From contig SMMW01000634.1 of NCBI GenBank assembly GCA_004794655.1, positions 4,498,501 through 4,562,500 on the forward strand: 64,000 nucleotides of DNA. The letters are read 5' to 3'. The notes under the pieces were generated by a model. It did no database searches. It worked only from the letters and a program-made list of their open reading frames with translations, and was not told the DNA's origin. The translations under genes and the position numbers were made by a program. Positions 1 to 39,826 of this stretch are shown piece after piece. The stretch's first letter is position 1. Each line of letters begins with the position of its first letter. Source of the DNA: Marisa cornuarietis. Its lineage: Eukaryota; Mollusca; Gastropoda; Architaenioglossa; Ampullariidae.

Positions 1-29
1 TGATTAAGGAAATTCGTTTCGCCTTACAG

Positions 30-100
30 GTGTCGACCCGGCGTGCACCTGGGTTTGGACGACAGTGATTTGACCATTCGGTTATCCGCTTCCCCATTGT
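30..100 (-). repeat. SINE family B, degenerate tRNA-like head
   Basis: The reverse complement starts ggggaagcggat and continues with ccgaatggtcaaatcactg and cgccgggtcgac. This parallels the tRNA-like head of the copy ending at 47,789 (gggaagcggatggccgagtg). The body runs off the window edge or is lost. Confidence 0.45.
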
Positions 101-1690
101 AATAATACATGTTAACATAATAATACCCTGCTTAAGTCCAAACACAAGAAATGTTATACTTTACCTTCCTTATCTGTATCACTCACTGATCTCAAAACTA
201 ATGGACAAACCTGGTTCTGCTTAATGTCGCTATCTTTTTAACTCTAATGGGGATGCGTTATTATTGTTAGGAATATCCTCGCACTGTATTTTCTATTTTT
301 TATAAACTTAAAATTTTGCATGCCTTCTGTTTTCACAAATAAGGATTCTAATTTGGGGAGGAAGGAAGGCAGACGAAGAGGGGACGTTCGGCAGATGAAG
401 TGCATGAGGGCTGCTGTAGTTCATTTTAAAGAGAAAGTGTATTCGTTGATGGGTGTGTTAGCTCCTGAAGGATTTCTTTTGGATGATGATGAGACCAACT
501 AATCTTTTAGTTATGAAGCATCTTGGTGTTTTTCTTGAGCTCCTTCGTGGCAGCCCATTAAGATCAAAAGTGACTAAGAGCAGTCACACGTGTGATTTAT
601 GTGGTATTTCATGTGATTTAACCAGGTGATAAGGATATTTGAGTTTCTTTTGAATCGGTTCAAATTATCCCCGGGCACTGTAAAGTCACGTGATCAAGTT
701 GAAAACTCTGTCCAGTTTTGCTGAGGCACACTGATTGCCTGGAGTGTCGAATGCTAAGCTCCTCCAATACCAAACTAGTTTTTGTTTTAGTTCTGTAATT
801 TCAGAATTGAGAATGTTGGAGGATGGGCAATCTTTTCAAGCTTTATGTCGGACCGTGTGACATTGCGAATGAAGGCCGGAGCGAGACTTTCTTAACAGCG
901 TGCTTAAGGTCTGTCTAGCAGTTTGAGATCATGATTACCAGAATTTAATAGTGTAAAACAGTTGAGCATGGTTCGGTCTGTTGACTGTCAATAGAAATAC
1001 TGTACATTCTGGAGGGAAATGTGAGTTAATAGCAATAAAAGAGGTTCGACCAAGAGCGTGAAAGACTACATGGAAATGTGGATAAATTAATAAGAAATTG
1101 TTAACTAAACAACCCAAAAGAATACCGAGGGAGATATAAAAAGAGCCATTAAAGAAAGTTTTTTTCCCAGGACAAAACTTTAGAAGCTGTTTACCACATT
1201 TGACCACGTGCCATAACTCTTGACCTTACGCTGTCATTCTGCTCAAGATAGATTGTGGGCAAAGATTATTTGCTCCACAGCCCCCCGGCCCCCCCAAAAA
1301 AAACTTTCTTGCTTGATCCCAGGCTGAAGCTTAACAAACAAGAAATCGGTGTTTACTGAGAAGCATGTATGATTTAGCAGGAGCAAATGTCCACTGTAGA
1401 TGTTTCGGATTTTTTTCTTGTCTTCCTTCCTTTGCACCCTCCACCTCACCGTCTCGGCCCAGAGCTAATAGTGATGTTAACTGTTTAGAGCTAGGAGGGA
1501 AGGACGGACATAGAGACAGACGGATGAAGATCTGACAAAAACAGAAGACTGTCAATTGGAAGATGGGTGGAAACAGCTATACTTGCAGGTAGACAGTATA
1601 AAAACAACAGACGGAGAAGCACAGACAAATAAATTGACTAAAACAAAAGGAAGAAAAAGATCTTCATGTAGACAGATGACCCACCTCCCC

Positions 1691-1870
<180 letters not shown>

Positions 1871-2193
1871 GATAAATGCTAGCGGCTTACAGTCGTTAAT
1901 TCTGGAATCGAGGACGTACGAGGACAAGTGTTTTCCTATTTTTCAGTCTGATCATGATAACTTACACATTGAAATGCCAGAAACATCGATGAAAACACAG
2001 TCAGACATACCGACCAGACTGGGCCTGTTCAAAATGACACAAAGTACTACACACGATGTGTGCGAGTATGGTAATGAATATGTAGCTACTTGTTTTGTTT
2101 GAGTGTTTCACATGTTTTTGTTTTGTGTTTGACAAAGTCGTAAAGCCGTGATGCTTGGCATAATCATGGTCTTAACCTGTTCATTGACGACAG

Positions 2194-28471
<26,278 letters not shown>

Positions 28472-28699
28472 GACTTAAACTGTTTAAAATCCTGGGGGAC
28501 TTGAACCAGACAGCAAAGCAAGGAGGGTGGGATGAAGGGGAGAGAAAAACACGCCTACAAAGCTGATGAAGTTGACCGCCAGGCTAGTCTAGAAAACACG
28601 AGTTTGTTACTGTTATGTGTTGACCGTCAAGTACAACTTGGTCTTGGCGAGAACTGACTTCGTGTTTTTTCACAATGGGATCAGTATTGAAGACATGGG

Positions 28700-28834
28700 C
28701 TAGCTGATGGTAGGCTAGCTGGTGGTAGGCTAGCTGATGGTGGGCAAGCTGATGGTGGGCTAGCTGATGGTGTGCTAGCTAACGGTGGTCTAGCTGATGG
28801 TAAGCTAACTGATGGTGGGCTAGCTGATGGTGCC
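28700..28834 (+). repeat. 15-bp minisatellite, 9 copies, in the 3' UTR
   Basis: Nine head-to-tail units of exactly 15 bp with consensus ctagctgatggtggg and one to three changes each. It lies in the inferred 3' UTR. Confidence 0.9.
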
Positions 28835-28971
28835 ATAGCTGAGAGCTACATTAACCTGTCTGACGTTTGACGTTGCAGCCCTTTGCCGACCTCAGCTTGC
28901 GAACCTCGCTGGCTCGTTGATGGTATTGTCTTGACCATATTCACGACATTAAAAATGTTCAAACAGGGGTA

Positions 28972-28977
28972 AATAAA
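28972..28977 (+). terminator. Probable polyadenylation signal AATAAA
   Basis: A canonical hexamer about 500 bases after the stop codon, with GT-rich sequence (tgtgctggcgttgatg) some 40 bases downstream. It is the first plausible signal after the stop. Confidence 0.6.
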
Positions 28978-29120
28978 ATGTGACTGGTCTCGTGAATCAT
29001 CGGGATTGTAGCATCTGTGCTGGCGTTGATGTTATTCAGTGTAACGCTACCTCGTTTATTATTAGCCAGCGATAAATATTACTCTGCAAGAACATAAGTA
29101 ACAGCAATATTTGCTCTTAC

Positions 29121-29197
<77 letters not shown>

Positions 29198-29213
29198 GTC
29201 GTCGTCGTCGTCG
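29121..29213. repeat. (CAT)n(CGT)n microsatellite
   Basis: About 25 CAT units pass into CGT units, 120-210 bases after the presumed polyadenylation site. Confidence 0.97.
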
Positions 29214-31152
29214 TGATCAAAATATGCTTAGTGAGATGGAATGCTATTGGACTGAAAAGAAATAAATATTCATAAGAAGATTTACGATAGCAGAACATAT
29301 TTCTGCTTAATTTTAATATTCTCGCAGCCCATGTAGCTAAATATGGGCTTTGAATGCGGATGGTAAATGAACTCGCACACCGAGCAGTAGTCTTACACAT
29401 AAATACCATCTTCACAAACAATGAAAGTCTAGACGAAAGAGGACGAAAGCCCCTCTCGATTTGGTTAGTTTTGTTTGTTAGCTGATCTCAGTTAGTTCTG
29501 GACGATGTGTATGCTTTGTCTTTGTGATGACAGTTTCAGTGCTCATATACGAAGATAACAAAAAGTGATCAAATAATAGTTGTTGATTGTTTCTCTCATT
29601 CTGTCTTCTCTCTTTCCATTTTATTTTTTCTTCAAATTTTTATTCTCTCATTCTTAATTTAGAGTCTCTTATTCTTTCTGTGTCTTTAATTTATCTCCAT
29701 CTTTGTATCTATCTTTATCGGTGTATCTGTCACTTTATTTGTCAGTATGTATTAGTCATTTTAGATAAAACTTTTGTCTGTTTTTGTACCTCTGTCTATT
29801 TCAACGCCATTTTTAACTGCACTGTCTACAATTGTGTCTATGTAACCATTGCTTGCTGTAGTTTTCTTTACCAGTCGTATTTTTGAAGACGTAGTGCTTT
29901 ATCACTAACCTCCCCTTGACAAAGTTCTTGCAGCCTGCCTCTAGTACCAGTGACTGTATGTAACATATTGCAAGATTTCCGCAACAGTCCCATCATATAT
30001 GTCGTCGCTGGCCTCGCATTATCGTTTATGTCCACGAACACATCTTAAAGCGTAGACGGCAGGACTCTTTTATTCTGTTCCATTCGCATGTTCCTAGCGG
30101 GAAGATTCATGTCCTGGAGCTGCATCTTTCCTCGACAGAGATGAGAGGTGAGAGGATCGACCGGATGGTGGCAGGGATTGGCGTGACGCAGTGTCGGAAA
30201 ACAGATCACTTGGCCTCCGGGCACAAACATTCTTATCGATGACTGCACTCTTGTCATCCGTTCCGCCATCTTTATTGTCGTTTGTTGCTGTTGGAAACGC
30301 GAGGAACTCAAGAGGGCATCACAATTTAGATCCTCTTCGCTAATGTTTTGGCAGAAATTGTGTTAATAGCAACACTATTAATACTGATATGGAAAAAATG
30401 CTGTTACGATAAGTGCAGATAGTCACATGGGCAGACTCCTAGGAGACCGCCATCACTTACAACAGCTACGACCATCTGGTGTTGGAGGCTGCAGTGGAAG
30501 CTTGCCACTTGTAGTGGACGGTCAGCGCTGAATGAAATTGCAGGATTACAATTTGCAATCACAGTTGAACGGAAATAGAGAATTACAGCTTTAAATCAGC
30601 GTTGTATAGAATTTTCTGATGACCACTTACAGTTTGGGATAAAAGCAATTATACGATTAAAATCAAGTGTCAACATTTTGTTCTGTGTAGTTTGAAAAAG
30701 CGAAGTTTCCGATGATCAGGAGCCTCTGTACCTGTATAAAATAAAATTAATGTGGGCAGACCGTGCAATATGCTCGAATATGATTTGTTTCATGTTTTTT
30801 TAAATGAAGATATATTAATAATAAATAATTTGTTTCACACTAGATTTTGTGTTAATGTGTGTAACAGGCGCTGGAGTTTCTATATGTTTGTCGTTAATGA
30901 AACAATCGACAAATCTTTTATTGAAAGTAAAACTGTTTTGTTACAATATAGTCCTTCACTAAACTCTTCCATCATTTACTACAAATGAAGAAAGCGTTCT
31001 TGCGAGTAAAAGATTGATTGTAACAGGATTGATAGGGCAGAGATACATCGAAAAGTTTTTCAAGTACCAACTATACAAGCTCTACTAGTTTCCTAATGAA
31101 ATTTTCCACTGATATCACAAGGTAATTGCATTTCTGGACCACTCGTTGCTCA

Positions 31153-31418
31153 GGGGCCAGTTGCGCAACATATTTCTAATGTTAAACACTTTTAGGCCTT
31201 AAATCCTTTTAGATAATCAGTTTAAAGTGTACACCACAATTTTAGAATTTTTAAAACTAAAACTGCTTTAAGTAAGATAAAGTTGTTTAAGTCTGACTTT
31301 CCGTCCTGTCAGTACAATTTGTTGTATGTTCTTGTACAATGTATCTAAATGGCAAAGAAGAGATTTTGATTTTTTAGAACAGTTTTAAGGTTTAGAAACG
31401 TGTTGTGCAACTGGACCC
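31153..31418 (+). mobile_element. MITE-like element, copy 2, complete
   Basis: A 266-bp element running from ggggccagttgcgcaaca to tgttgtgcaactggaccc. The ends are imperfect inverted repeats of about 25 bases. There is no coding capacity and no clear target-site duplication. It matches copy 3 nearly throughout. Confidence 0.88.
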
Positions 31419-31694
31419 TGAAGTCTTATTAATGCATAAACACACTCAACAGTGACAAATAGTCTACCATACTGATCATAAGTAAAACTAGTTTTTTTTA
31501 ATTTGATCACTAGAAGAGAATGAAGATGGACACACATTTAAAATCGATGACTATAACTGCCGGTTTTTAAAAATACAAAACTTATAATTTTATGGACGTT
31601 TTACTTTATAGTCTCACGATATAATTATAAATCTTGAAAAAAATAGTTTTATGTGGAGGAAAAAAACTGTAAAATTCTAGGTGGAGGGTGAAAG

Positions 31695-31775
31695 CCTGGG
31701 GATCTCAGGGATCGAACCCGGACTATTTGCCTGCAAAACAAAGGATCTGTCACTGAGCTACATTCCAACAAACGT
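31695..31775 (-). repeat. tRNA-Ala-like pseudogene or SINE head
   Basis: The minus strand reads ggaatgtagctcagtgacag, ttttgcaggc and ccgggttcgatccctga: an A box, a TGC anticodon context and a B box in tRNA order and spacing. The acceptor stem does not pair and the T stem has a mismatch, so it is not a functional tRNA. Confidence 0.55.
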
Positions 31776-33109
31776 ATACCAATATTCGTACAATGGAATA
31801 ATATGTTCACATTTGTTAAAATAGAATAAAATGCCCATAGTTGTTACGATGGAAAAGCGTGCTCATATTTATTACTGTGGAAAATATGTTCGTGCTTGTT
31901 AAAAGTGACTCTTTCACACAAATAGGAGAAGAATTCATTTAATTGCCAAGTGACAATGCATGATAAGCACGTTTTAATGACTGCTGCTACTCGCCATATA
32001 CCAATGAGCCAACACATGAGCGCACACCTCTTACACACACACACGCACACACACACACACACAAAATAAACACATAAATAAATACCCACGTAAACACACA
32101 CACACACATACACGCACGCACGCACCCACACACTTTGTCTCGCACACTCTCGCACACACTATACACTACACACTTATATCAGTTCCCCTACTGACTGTGT
32201 GCACAGGCATACCCAAACACACATGCGAACACGCACACATGCATGCATGGATGCTCACTAACACACTCGCACTACACACAGTGTCCACAGTTCAATCAAG
32301 CACATTTAACATTCAGTCCTAATTTGTGTCCAGGAGCTCAGTGAGGCGACTGCTATAACATAAAAGCTATTACTCATGTAAAATTCTCTGGCCTGTGGCC
32401 GTAGTTATGAAGCGAGAGTAAGTCGTCTGCCCAAAGTCTGATGGGGAACCCAAGGAAAAGCCTCTCGTTTCCGAAGTATAAAAGCAGTGTCGAGACCCCG
32501 TGGTGACTACTTCACGTATCTTGACCCCAGGGCTCTTTGCATTCGCTTTACTACTACGGCTCCAGGGTCAAAGCAACATCTATGTAATATGACGGACGTA
32601 CACTTACCTTGCATACGCTCGACCCATATCACACACATGTAACACACTTGAAGAGCCCCCACAGATAACGATGAAGATGAAGATTTTACGAGAGACGAGG
32701 ACTTGATGTTTTCCTTTTCCCATCCGTCCATGGAACAGTTGTTACTCTTCTTTTTTTTACGTCATCCCTTCTCCGAAATGACGACGAACAAATGACGCAC
32801 ACAAGACGTCAAACACAAGACACCATTCACACACACGAAACAATACAAGACCTACCCCTAACTCATTACAATACACGGGGGTCTGAACACCGATTTATAA
32901 CTCCAGAATCAAGACATTTATCCTTGAGTTCTCCACGTTGCCCAGGGCTTGCGTGTACCTGACCCCATGAAGCATGCGACACAATAAATCATTGGCTGGT
33001 TGTTATTTGTCAGCCGCAATCTTGAGCGCTGTGTGCTGAGTATGGACTGGACCTACAGATGGCAGGTCACAGCCTGTAGTTCTGGTAGTTTTTTGTGGAG
33101 TAATACAGT

Positions 33110-33410
33110 ACACTCTCCATCCCCCCCCCGGTAAAACTGGACCAGAATGTCCCTCCTATTAAAAGACTTCTTTCACCTGACGCAAAAGTCCATTCGGAGC
33201 CTTTTTGATGATAAGACATCCCATGACGGTCCCAGCTGAGATGATGGTGCTTCTAGGAAGCTAAAATGATCAACCTGCTTGATGGCTTCATTGTTGATAT
33301 TAAACATCTCCACAAGGCCTATTTCCCTGTGAAATTCATCTACCGTTTCCTTGGTGTTAGACACATTTAGTTGTAAACTATTTTCACCACGGCACCAGTA
33401 AAACAAATGA
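33110..33410 (-). pseudogene. LINE reverse-transcriptase fragment, antisense
   Basis: The minus frame reads NSLQLNVSNTKETVDEFHRE, then INNEAIKQVDHFSFLEA. This matches the post-YADD block of some LINE reverse transcriptases (NNLxLNxxKTKExxxDFR...xxVxxFKFLG). Only about 80 residues remain and no other domain is attached. Confidence 0.7.
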
Positions 33411-33559
33411 AAGTGTTCAAGACTTTTATAAAGCTAAGACCCACATTTAAAGACAACCTAAATGCCACTGGCGGGAAAAAAGTTTACATTTCTTTGCTTG
33501 ATTTGATGAGACAGACTTGTCAGCGGCCACTATGACGTCTGGTGTAATTGTATATATTT

Positions 33560-34510
33560 TATCCTTTTAGAAAGGATGTACAGTGCATGTACGTCTGAGA
33601 GTACTACATATAAGATATGTATCTATCTGTTTGAACGGCCCCAAGGCCAGACGGGAGCAGATCGGCATTAGTGATGTGCAGGCTAGTGACGCCTCCATAG
33701 CCTTTGCTGACTGTGTACGGGACCTAGGGCTCTTTATTGACGCAGAGCTCTCCATGTGTAACCATGTTAGTTCTGTTGTGGTAAAATCCTACTACTTTTT
33801 GAGGAGTTTAGGTAGACTACGGCCCACGCTGACTCAGGCTGCTGCCAACTCACTTGCTGTGGCTACCATCATCTCCAGATTAGACTACTGCAATAGTGCA
33901 TTGTGGGGTATACCTGCTACGCAGTTGGATCGACTCCAAAGAGTTCAGAACACAGCCGCTAGCATTGTCACCCGTGCAAAGTCGTCCATTGACCACATCA
34001 CGCCTATCCTTCAGAGCCTTAACTGGCTCCCAGTGAACAAGCGCATTGATCACAAAGTGTTTCGATTGCACAGTCCTGCATGTTTAAAGCTACTCCTGAC
34101 TATTTACAAGAGGTAGTCCCTCCTTACCACCCGTCACGTGGTCTGCGCTCTGGCTCCCAGTCACGCTTCTGTCTCCCTGCAGTGGAAGACACAAACAAGA
34201 AGACACTGGAGCCAGGGCCTTCAAAAACGCGGCACCTAAACTGTGGAATGCTCTGCCATCGTCACTGTCCACCATCACATCACCAACCACGTTTCGAAAA
34301 AGACTGAAGACCCATCTGTTTATTTAAGACGGACTAAAACTTAAACAACGAAGCAACACTTGTCTTTATTTTTTTAACTTTCCTAGTGTTTTATCTATTT
34401 ACTTAATTCTTTTCATATATATATATTTTTATTTATTTATTTTTTGCTGCGCAATGAGCATTCTTCTGAATGGATACCTGCGCATTACAAATGGACATCA
34501 TCATCATCAA
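33560..34510 (+). mobile_element. LINE (L2/CR1-like) 3' end, 5'-truncated
   Basis: 33,583-34,116 encodes the reverse-transcriptase C-terminus: VRDLGLFIDAELSMCNHVSS, SRLDYCNSALWGIP, LDRLQRVQNTAASIV and DHITPILQSLNWLPV, all hallmark L2/CR1 blocks. After a frameshift near 34.1 kb the frame resumes with NAAPKLWNALPSSL and FRKRLKTHLFI then a stop at about 34,328. The 3' end (gcgcattacaaatggac, then ATC repeats) is intact. It looks younger than the other LINE pieces here, but is dead. Confidence 0.88.
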
Positions 34511-36685
34511 CGTGTTCTATCTCATACACATACACATCACACACAAATGAACATATACAAACATACAAACAGAACTATATATATATATATATATATCATG
34601 CGCAGGTAATTTACAGTATTAAAAGCATTCAAGAAATATTTGAGCAATAAATAGTATAGACTCAATAATGAATAGTCAATAAATATATTAACGACGTAAA
34701 CGTATTTATCAAAACAGTGTGGCTAATTATTTAAGTAATATTATATTACACTTATAAATGCCATGGAAAGGAAGCACAGGAGCGCAAATCATGTGTACAC
34801 GTTGTCATCGGCGATGTCGTTTACTCAGTTTTTCCACCAGTCTCCCCATGTACAATATCTAATAAACTAGTTGTACACAACACATTCTAAGATTTATACG
34901 TACGTCCCTCCCCCTCATCAGGAATCTTACGGCGTTTCATCAAAGCTCCAAATAATAAAAGTATTCAAAACACTTCTGGTTCCATACAATCAAATGTGCA
35001 CACCAAGTAAAAAGATGGTGTGCACGCAAACACCTGTCATCGGATCAGCCCATCCCTTCTTTTAGACGCGCACATCAACTGGCAAAAAAATAACAGACGA
35101 GAAGACAAACAAACAAATGTGTGTGGGAGAAGTCTCTGGGAGAGGGTCATCGAAAAAGATGGGCATTTAAAGATTTCTTGAAGGGGTCCTCAGTATCTTA
35201 ATGTTGGACACATAGAGATAAGGCATTGCAGATGAGGGCCAAGATGAGAAAAAAGCAATGCCCCTGAAATGCTTTTTTCCCGATGTTTCGAGAATCAGAT
35301 AAAAGCCTAGAAACCTGAAAGGAACATAGTCTATTTCTGAGATACAAAGGAGCGGACTGATTGATAACATAGAAACAAATGGTGGACAGTTAAAATAAAT
35401 TTGTTGGGGAATGGGAAGATATTGCAATTTTGCAAGCAGAGCATTACAGGGTCAACGAAATGTGCCCCTGGCAACATACTTCTGTTCCCTCTGGTCTCTA
35501 GAGGAAATGATCAGAAATGCCAGCGAAAAGCGAGTTCTCATAGTCAAGACGAGGTCAGACTAGACAAGTAACAAGAGTTTGAGTCTACTTCTACACCTTA
35601 TCGCTTAAAACTTCTTTCATTTTATTTCATTCAGATCATGATGCCAGTGCAAGACGAATTGCTCGTATAGCTTTAAATAATCATTACACGATACGGCGAT
35701 ATTGATTTTTCTGAAAGAGGTAAACACAAGTTTGCATGCATCTAATATGATTGGTGATTGTTACAGAGGTGTATCGATTAACAAAAAAGTTTAATAGAAG
35801 TCATAAGTCGTACACAGGAAATATGTTGTAGGTGTTTATAATAGTATTTTACATTTCAAGCAAGTCACCGAAGAATTCGTGTAGACATTTTTGTGCAGGA
35901 TGAATTTGTTATAAGATAACATTAATGTAATCGAAGCAAAAATAAAAATGTGTGATACAAAATAACGTTTATACCCTGACGCTCACTTATTAAGCAGAAA
36001 CACATGCTGAGAGAGAGAGAGCAACGAACGAATCCGACCCAAGGGTCGTTTTCTTAATTTTATCCTATATGCTAATGTTTCGGCTTTTTTTCTGCAGACG
36101 AGAGACATTGGCCCCGTGGAACTGGACAGTCGAGGTACAGCTATGGCCTAACTCTGATGTTAACACAATGCTGCAGGACTATATTACATACAATGTTCAC
36201 TCGTCAACAGTTACAATAACAACACGCGGCTCACCATTGATGCGCTCCCCGGAACAAAAGACTTAACAGCACGCGAGAAATGCAACAAAGAAATGATTTA
36301 TTAATTATTAATAATAAATTTAATCAATACATTTCTATATACATACAAAATCTGGCTTTGAAAAAGGGTGTCCCAGTTCCATCCGTTCTATCCGTACTTG
36401 CAATGCTACAGTGCCCGGGTCTCCTATTATAACCACCAACTCATACACACGCACATCTTTATCGCTGGCAGTGGGTGCTGCCACCCCTGTAATGTAAGAT
36501 CTTCTTGAGTCTCAGTCTCTTCCTGTTGCGAATGCAGGGCTGGGATGAGGTGAGCGGCAGGTCTCATGCCCGACAGTCACGATGTGCTAGTGACGCTCCC
36601 CTCGCAGAGACCGTATGTTGTTCCTTCGACGACTGATTGTTCACCCAACTACACACACGATGAACAGTCCTACGTACAGTCGCCG
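34511..36685. other. Intergenic sequence, AT-rich
   Basis: A TA microsatellite near 34.58 kb and a GA run near 36.01 kb. No exon, RNA gene or element was recognised. Confidence 0.5.
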
Positions 36686-37075
36686 AATAAATATCACCCT
36701 AATACATGGTGTTGCTTCTGACTCCGGGACATTGGAAGGCGGAGAATACCCAGACGGCCACTTCATTACTCTGTATCGTCCGTCGATCTTCATCTACTCA
36801 TCTACAACCTGTATCTGCAACAGTCAAGAGGTGTCAGCTGGTCTTCTTTGACCACGTGACCCGGCCAAAGACTATCCTTCAAGACACCTTGGAGGGTAGA
36901 TGACGCCGCGGTGGCCAAAGAAAGAACTGGCTTACTAACATCAAAGACTGGACTGGTCGTCCTGCACAGGACCTGCTGACTATCGCCCAGAATAATCAGG
37001 ACTGTCAGACTCCGTCAGCTGCGTCTAAGTGCTCCCCCCCCAGGTGCCGGTCAAAGGACGACTGACTGACCCCAT
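36686..37075 (+). pseudogene. RTE-like LINE 3' end
   Basis: The frame near 36,830 reads CQLVFFDHVTRPKTILQDTL then EGR and a stop, and resumes as KNWLTNIKDWTGRPAQDLL. This is the familiar C-terminal block of RTE-type endonuclease/reverse-transcriptase LINEs (FGHVxRxxxLxKTxLQGTLEG...RKxWxxNIKEWTG). It is broken by stops and a frame change. Confidence 0.78.
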
Positions 37076-37079
37076 CCAT

Positions 37080-39365
37080 CAAAACAGGTTTGGATAAGAC
37101 ACTATATTGTCATTGAAACATTCTAAGAACAGGAAGATTAGTTGAACAGCAAGAACATTTAATCACGACCAAGACCTCTGAAATAACTATTGGCTATTCC
37201 TTTCAACAGCAACCACAAAACGCATTTAATGACATCCTTTGAACTTCCTGTGAAACCACTGAGCGATTAAGAATAAACCTACAAACACTCTTTTATAGCT
37301 ACTAGCCAATAAAGTGTCTCACTTATGAAAAAAAATCGAAGTCAATCACAGGCAACATGTGAAAGTTCTAGTAGTCATGCTGGGCCTGGAAATATTACAC
37401 TAAAATACCTAGTGCAGTTTTTGCCTGTATCGGAGATCGTGTTTTTCGATCGAGAATAATAACAAGCCAAAGAGAGGCTGTATCCCCATGTTTACTTTCT
37501 TGTTTGTTTTCGCCACATAGTGCTGAAGCTACAGAAGAATGAGGCAAGAAGTCGGATAATGTGGCAAACAAGTTACAATGGGAAGCTGAGTGTGTTAGGG
37601 TCCAGTAAGTCTTCATGTCTTGAGACAAAATCTCCAGCAAAACCTTATGAGATGCGGTAACTACTGAAAAGACAAGCATCTGAATGAGTGTAAAACGGTC
37701 AACGGATTTTAACCAAGTAAAGAAATACATCGTTCCTTAAAGACATACATCCTAGTAAGCGAAGGCCAGGACAAATATTCCTGGACATAAATCGTGGTGT
37801 CTTGGTGTCTTCACGAAGACAAACATCCTAATGCATACGTGGACACAGATATTGGTATCTTCATGAAAATACATCTTGAATGACGGGTGAACACCAGTTT
37901 TGGTGTCTACATGACAAGCCGGCCAATATATCAGTATCTGCTTGTTTGTAATGATTATCTTTCTCTCACTTCCATCCTTTGTCTTTCAGTCATCTCGCTC
38001 CTTCACCCATAAACTTTCGTCTTATGTTGAAAGTAACATACGACCACCCACAAGAGTCGCGAGAAACAAACTCAAATCTGGTATCAGATAAATTAAAAAA
38101 CAGCGAGAAAGTGAGGTGAATGCATGGATAAACTAAAGCATTAGATGAGCAGGAGGAGATGCTTACTTAGCCTCAGTTCATTGACTGTAAACATCGATCT
38201 AGTTATGTTGAGAGTTGGCTTCAAAGCGCTCAGAATCTTCAAAGCTTGTCATCATGTTGGTGACAACATTGCAAAAGCTCCGTGCAACAAGAAACATGTA
38301 TTCTGCTGGAAACAATAAGCTGATGAACTTTCAGAGGTAATTTTTTCCCCTTCTCTATTATTTAACTTTTAAATACGTAGACATAACTGGATAGAGCTTC
38401 TTTTTTACTCTTCAGACCAGCAGCATAACAAGGACTAACATTTTTTAAAAAGCGCAAAACGAGAGAATTAACTACAGAGCGAGAAGAAAAAGATACGAGG
38501 GTAGTTATCTTTCCCTAAGCTCAGTGTTTATGCTCAGGGCAGTCCTCTGGAGGACATATTAAGACTCATGCACAAAGGATGGAAGTAACCGTAGTACAAG
38601 AGGACGATCTTGTACCCTAATTTTCTTGGTACTTTTTGAGTCACCTTTAGTTATCGATGCAAAAAAATTTTGTCTGTCCCATTGTGCTTCATAAATTCGG
38701 CTTATTTGATTATGTTTCTAGGATTTCATATCGTCCCCATTAAACCAAGGGTACTTTTCTAAAAGCAGTAACCATGAGTTCCAATTTCTAAGCGCCACGC
38801 TTCATGTTCCCTCACCAGTCCTGTCATAAAATAGAGGCAGACAATCAAAATAGCTACAGTCTTGTTCTTTTTAAACACACCGCTGGAAGCTGGAAATAAT
38901 CGCCTCAGCACTGCTTGTCACGATTTGGCCAACATTTATTGTCCTCCATCAGATGTCGTTATTTTCTTCTTCCGAAACCTATTTATGCCCATCGAGCCAG
39001 ACACATCTTCGCGTGATTATGATTTAGGGGTGCAATTCTTTTTTTCTAATGATTGGATACAGCTTAGTGCAATATACCCTTTTTCAAAAACTGTGAGAAT
39101 AGTCCTTGTCCGTTTTCGAAATACACGTGCATAGAAAGAGGTCAACTGTGACATCACCATTGTACACAATAATGTTTACCCTGTCAGGGCCTCAGCCCGT
39201 GGGACAGATTTAACTGAGCAAACATCACGTGTTTGAGCTTTTTCTGTGTATGGGGATGTTTGTTGGTGTGTACCTTTAGAAAGGAAGGGAATTATTCGTC
39301 CATAGTTTGGGAAGTAGTATCATGCTCTTAGATTTATCCAATCATTAGAAACAAAACTGAACCAC
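37080..39365. other. Intergenic sequence
   Basis: Three diverged repeats of roughly 50-70 bases around 37,741-37,920 (acatcctaatg...ttggtgtcttcatga) are the only structure seen. No exon was supported. Confidence 0.45.
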
Positions 39366-39369
39366 ACCA

Positions 39370-39619
39370 GGGGCCAGTTGCACAACACATTTCTAGGCCT
39401 TAACTCTATTTAGATAATTAGTTTAAAGTAAACACCACAATTTTAGAATTTTTAAAACTAAAACTGCTTTTAGTAAGATAAAGTTTTTTAAGTCTGACTT
39501 TCCGTCCTGTCAGTACAATTTTTTGTATGTTTTTCTGCAAAGAATCAAAATGGCTTAGAAGAGATTTTGCCTCTTTAGAACAGTTTTAAGGTTTAGAAAC
39601 GTGTTGTGCAACTGGCCCC
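39370..39619 (+). mobile_element. MITE-like element, copy 3, complete
   Basis: Runs from ggggccagttgcacaacac to gtgttgtgcaactggcccc, a perfect 19-base terminal inverted repeat. It is 250 bp and lacks about 14 bases near the left end that copies 1 and 2 have. Confidence 0.9.
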
Positions 39620-39826
39620 AGAGGTCTTTAAAACGTCTGTATCCTTACATTTAGACCAGACGAAGAATACTTGGAGTTTCGGATGCTTGATTCTCGCCCA
39701 TTTTCTTTCATTTGGATCATTTATTTTTCTTTCTTTAATTTTTGTTTACACGTCTATTCCCTTTTGTTTGATTTTTGCAGTTATGTGTACATTTCACAGA
39801 TCTAGGTGTGGTCGAAGGCCTCATCC

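Larger units (their letters stand above)
28472..28995 (+). other. Receptor 3' UTR
   Basis: After the TGA the sequence is non-coding and contains a 15-bp minisatellite. An AATAAA at 28972-28977 is followed by a GT-rich stretch, so cleavage is probably near 28,990-29,000. The exact end is inferred. Confidence 0.6.
28996..33100. other. Intergenic sequence
   Basis: It contains a CAT/CGT microsatellite, MITE copy 2 and a tRNA-Ala-like relic, with CA-rich sequence near 32.03-32.25 kb. No supported exon was found; the open frames near 29.6 and 30.05 kb lack family motifs. Confidence 0.55.
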
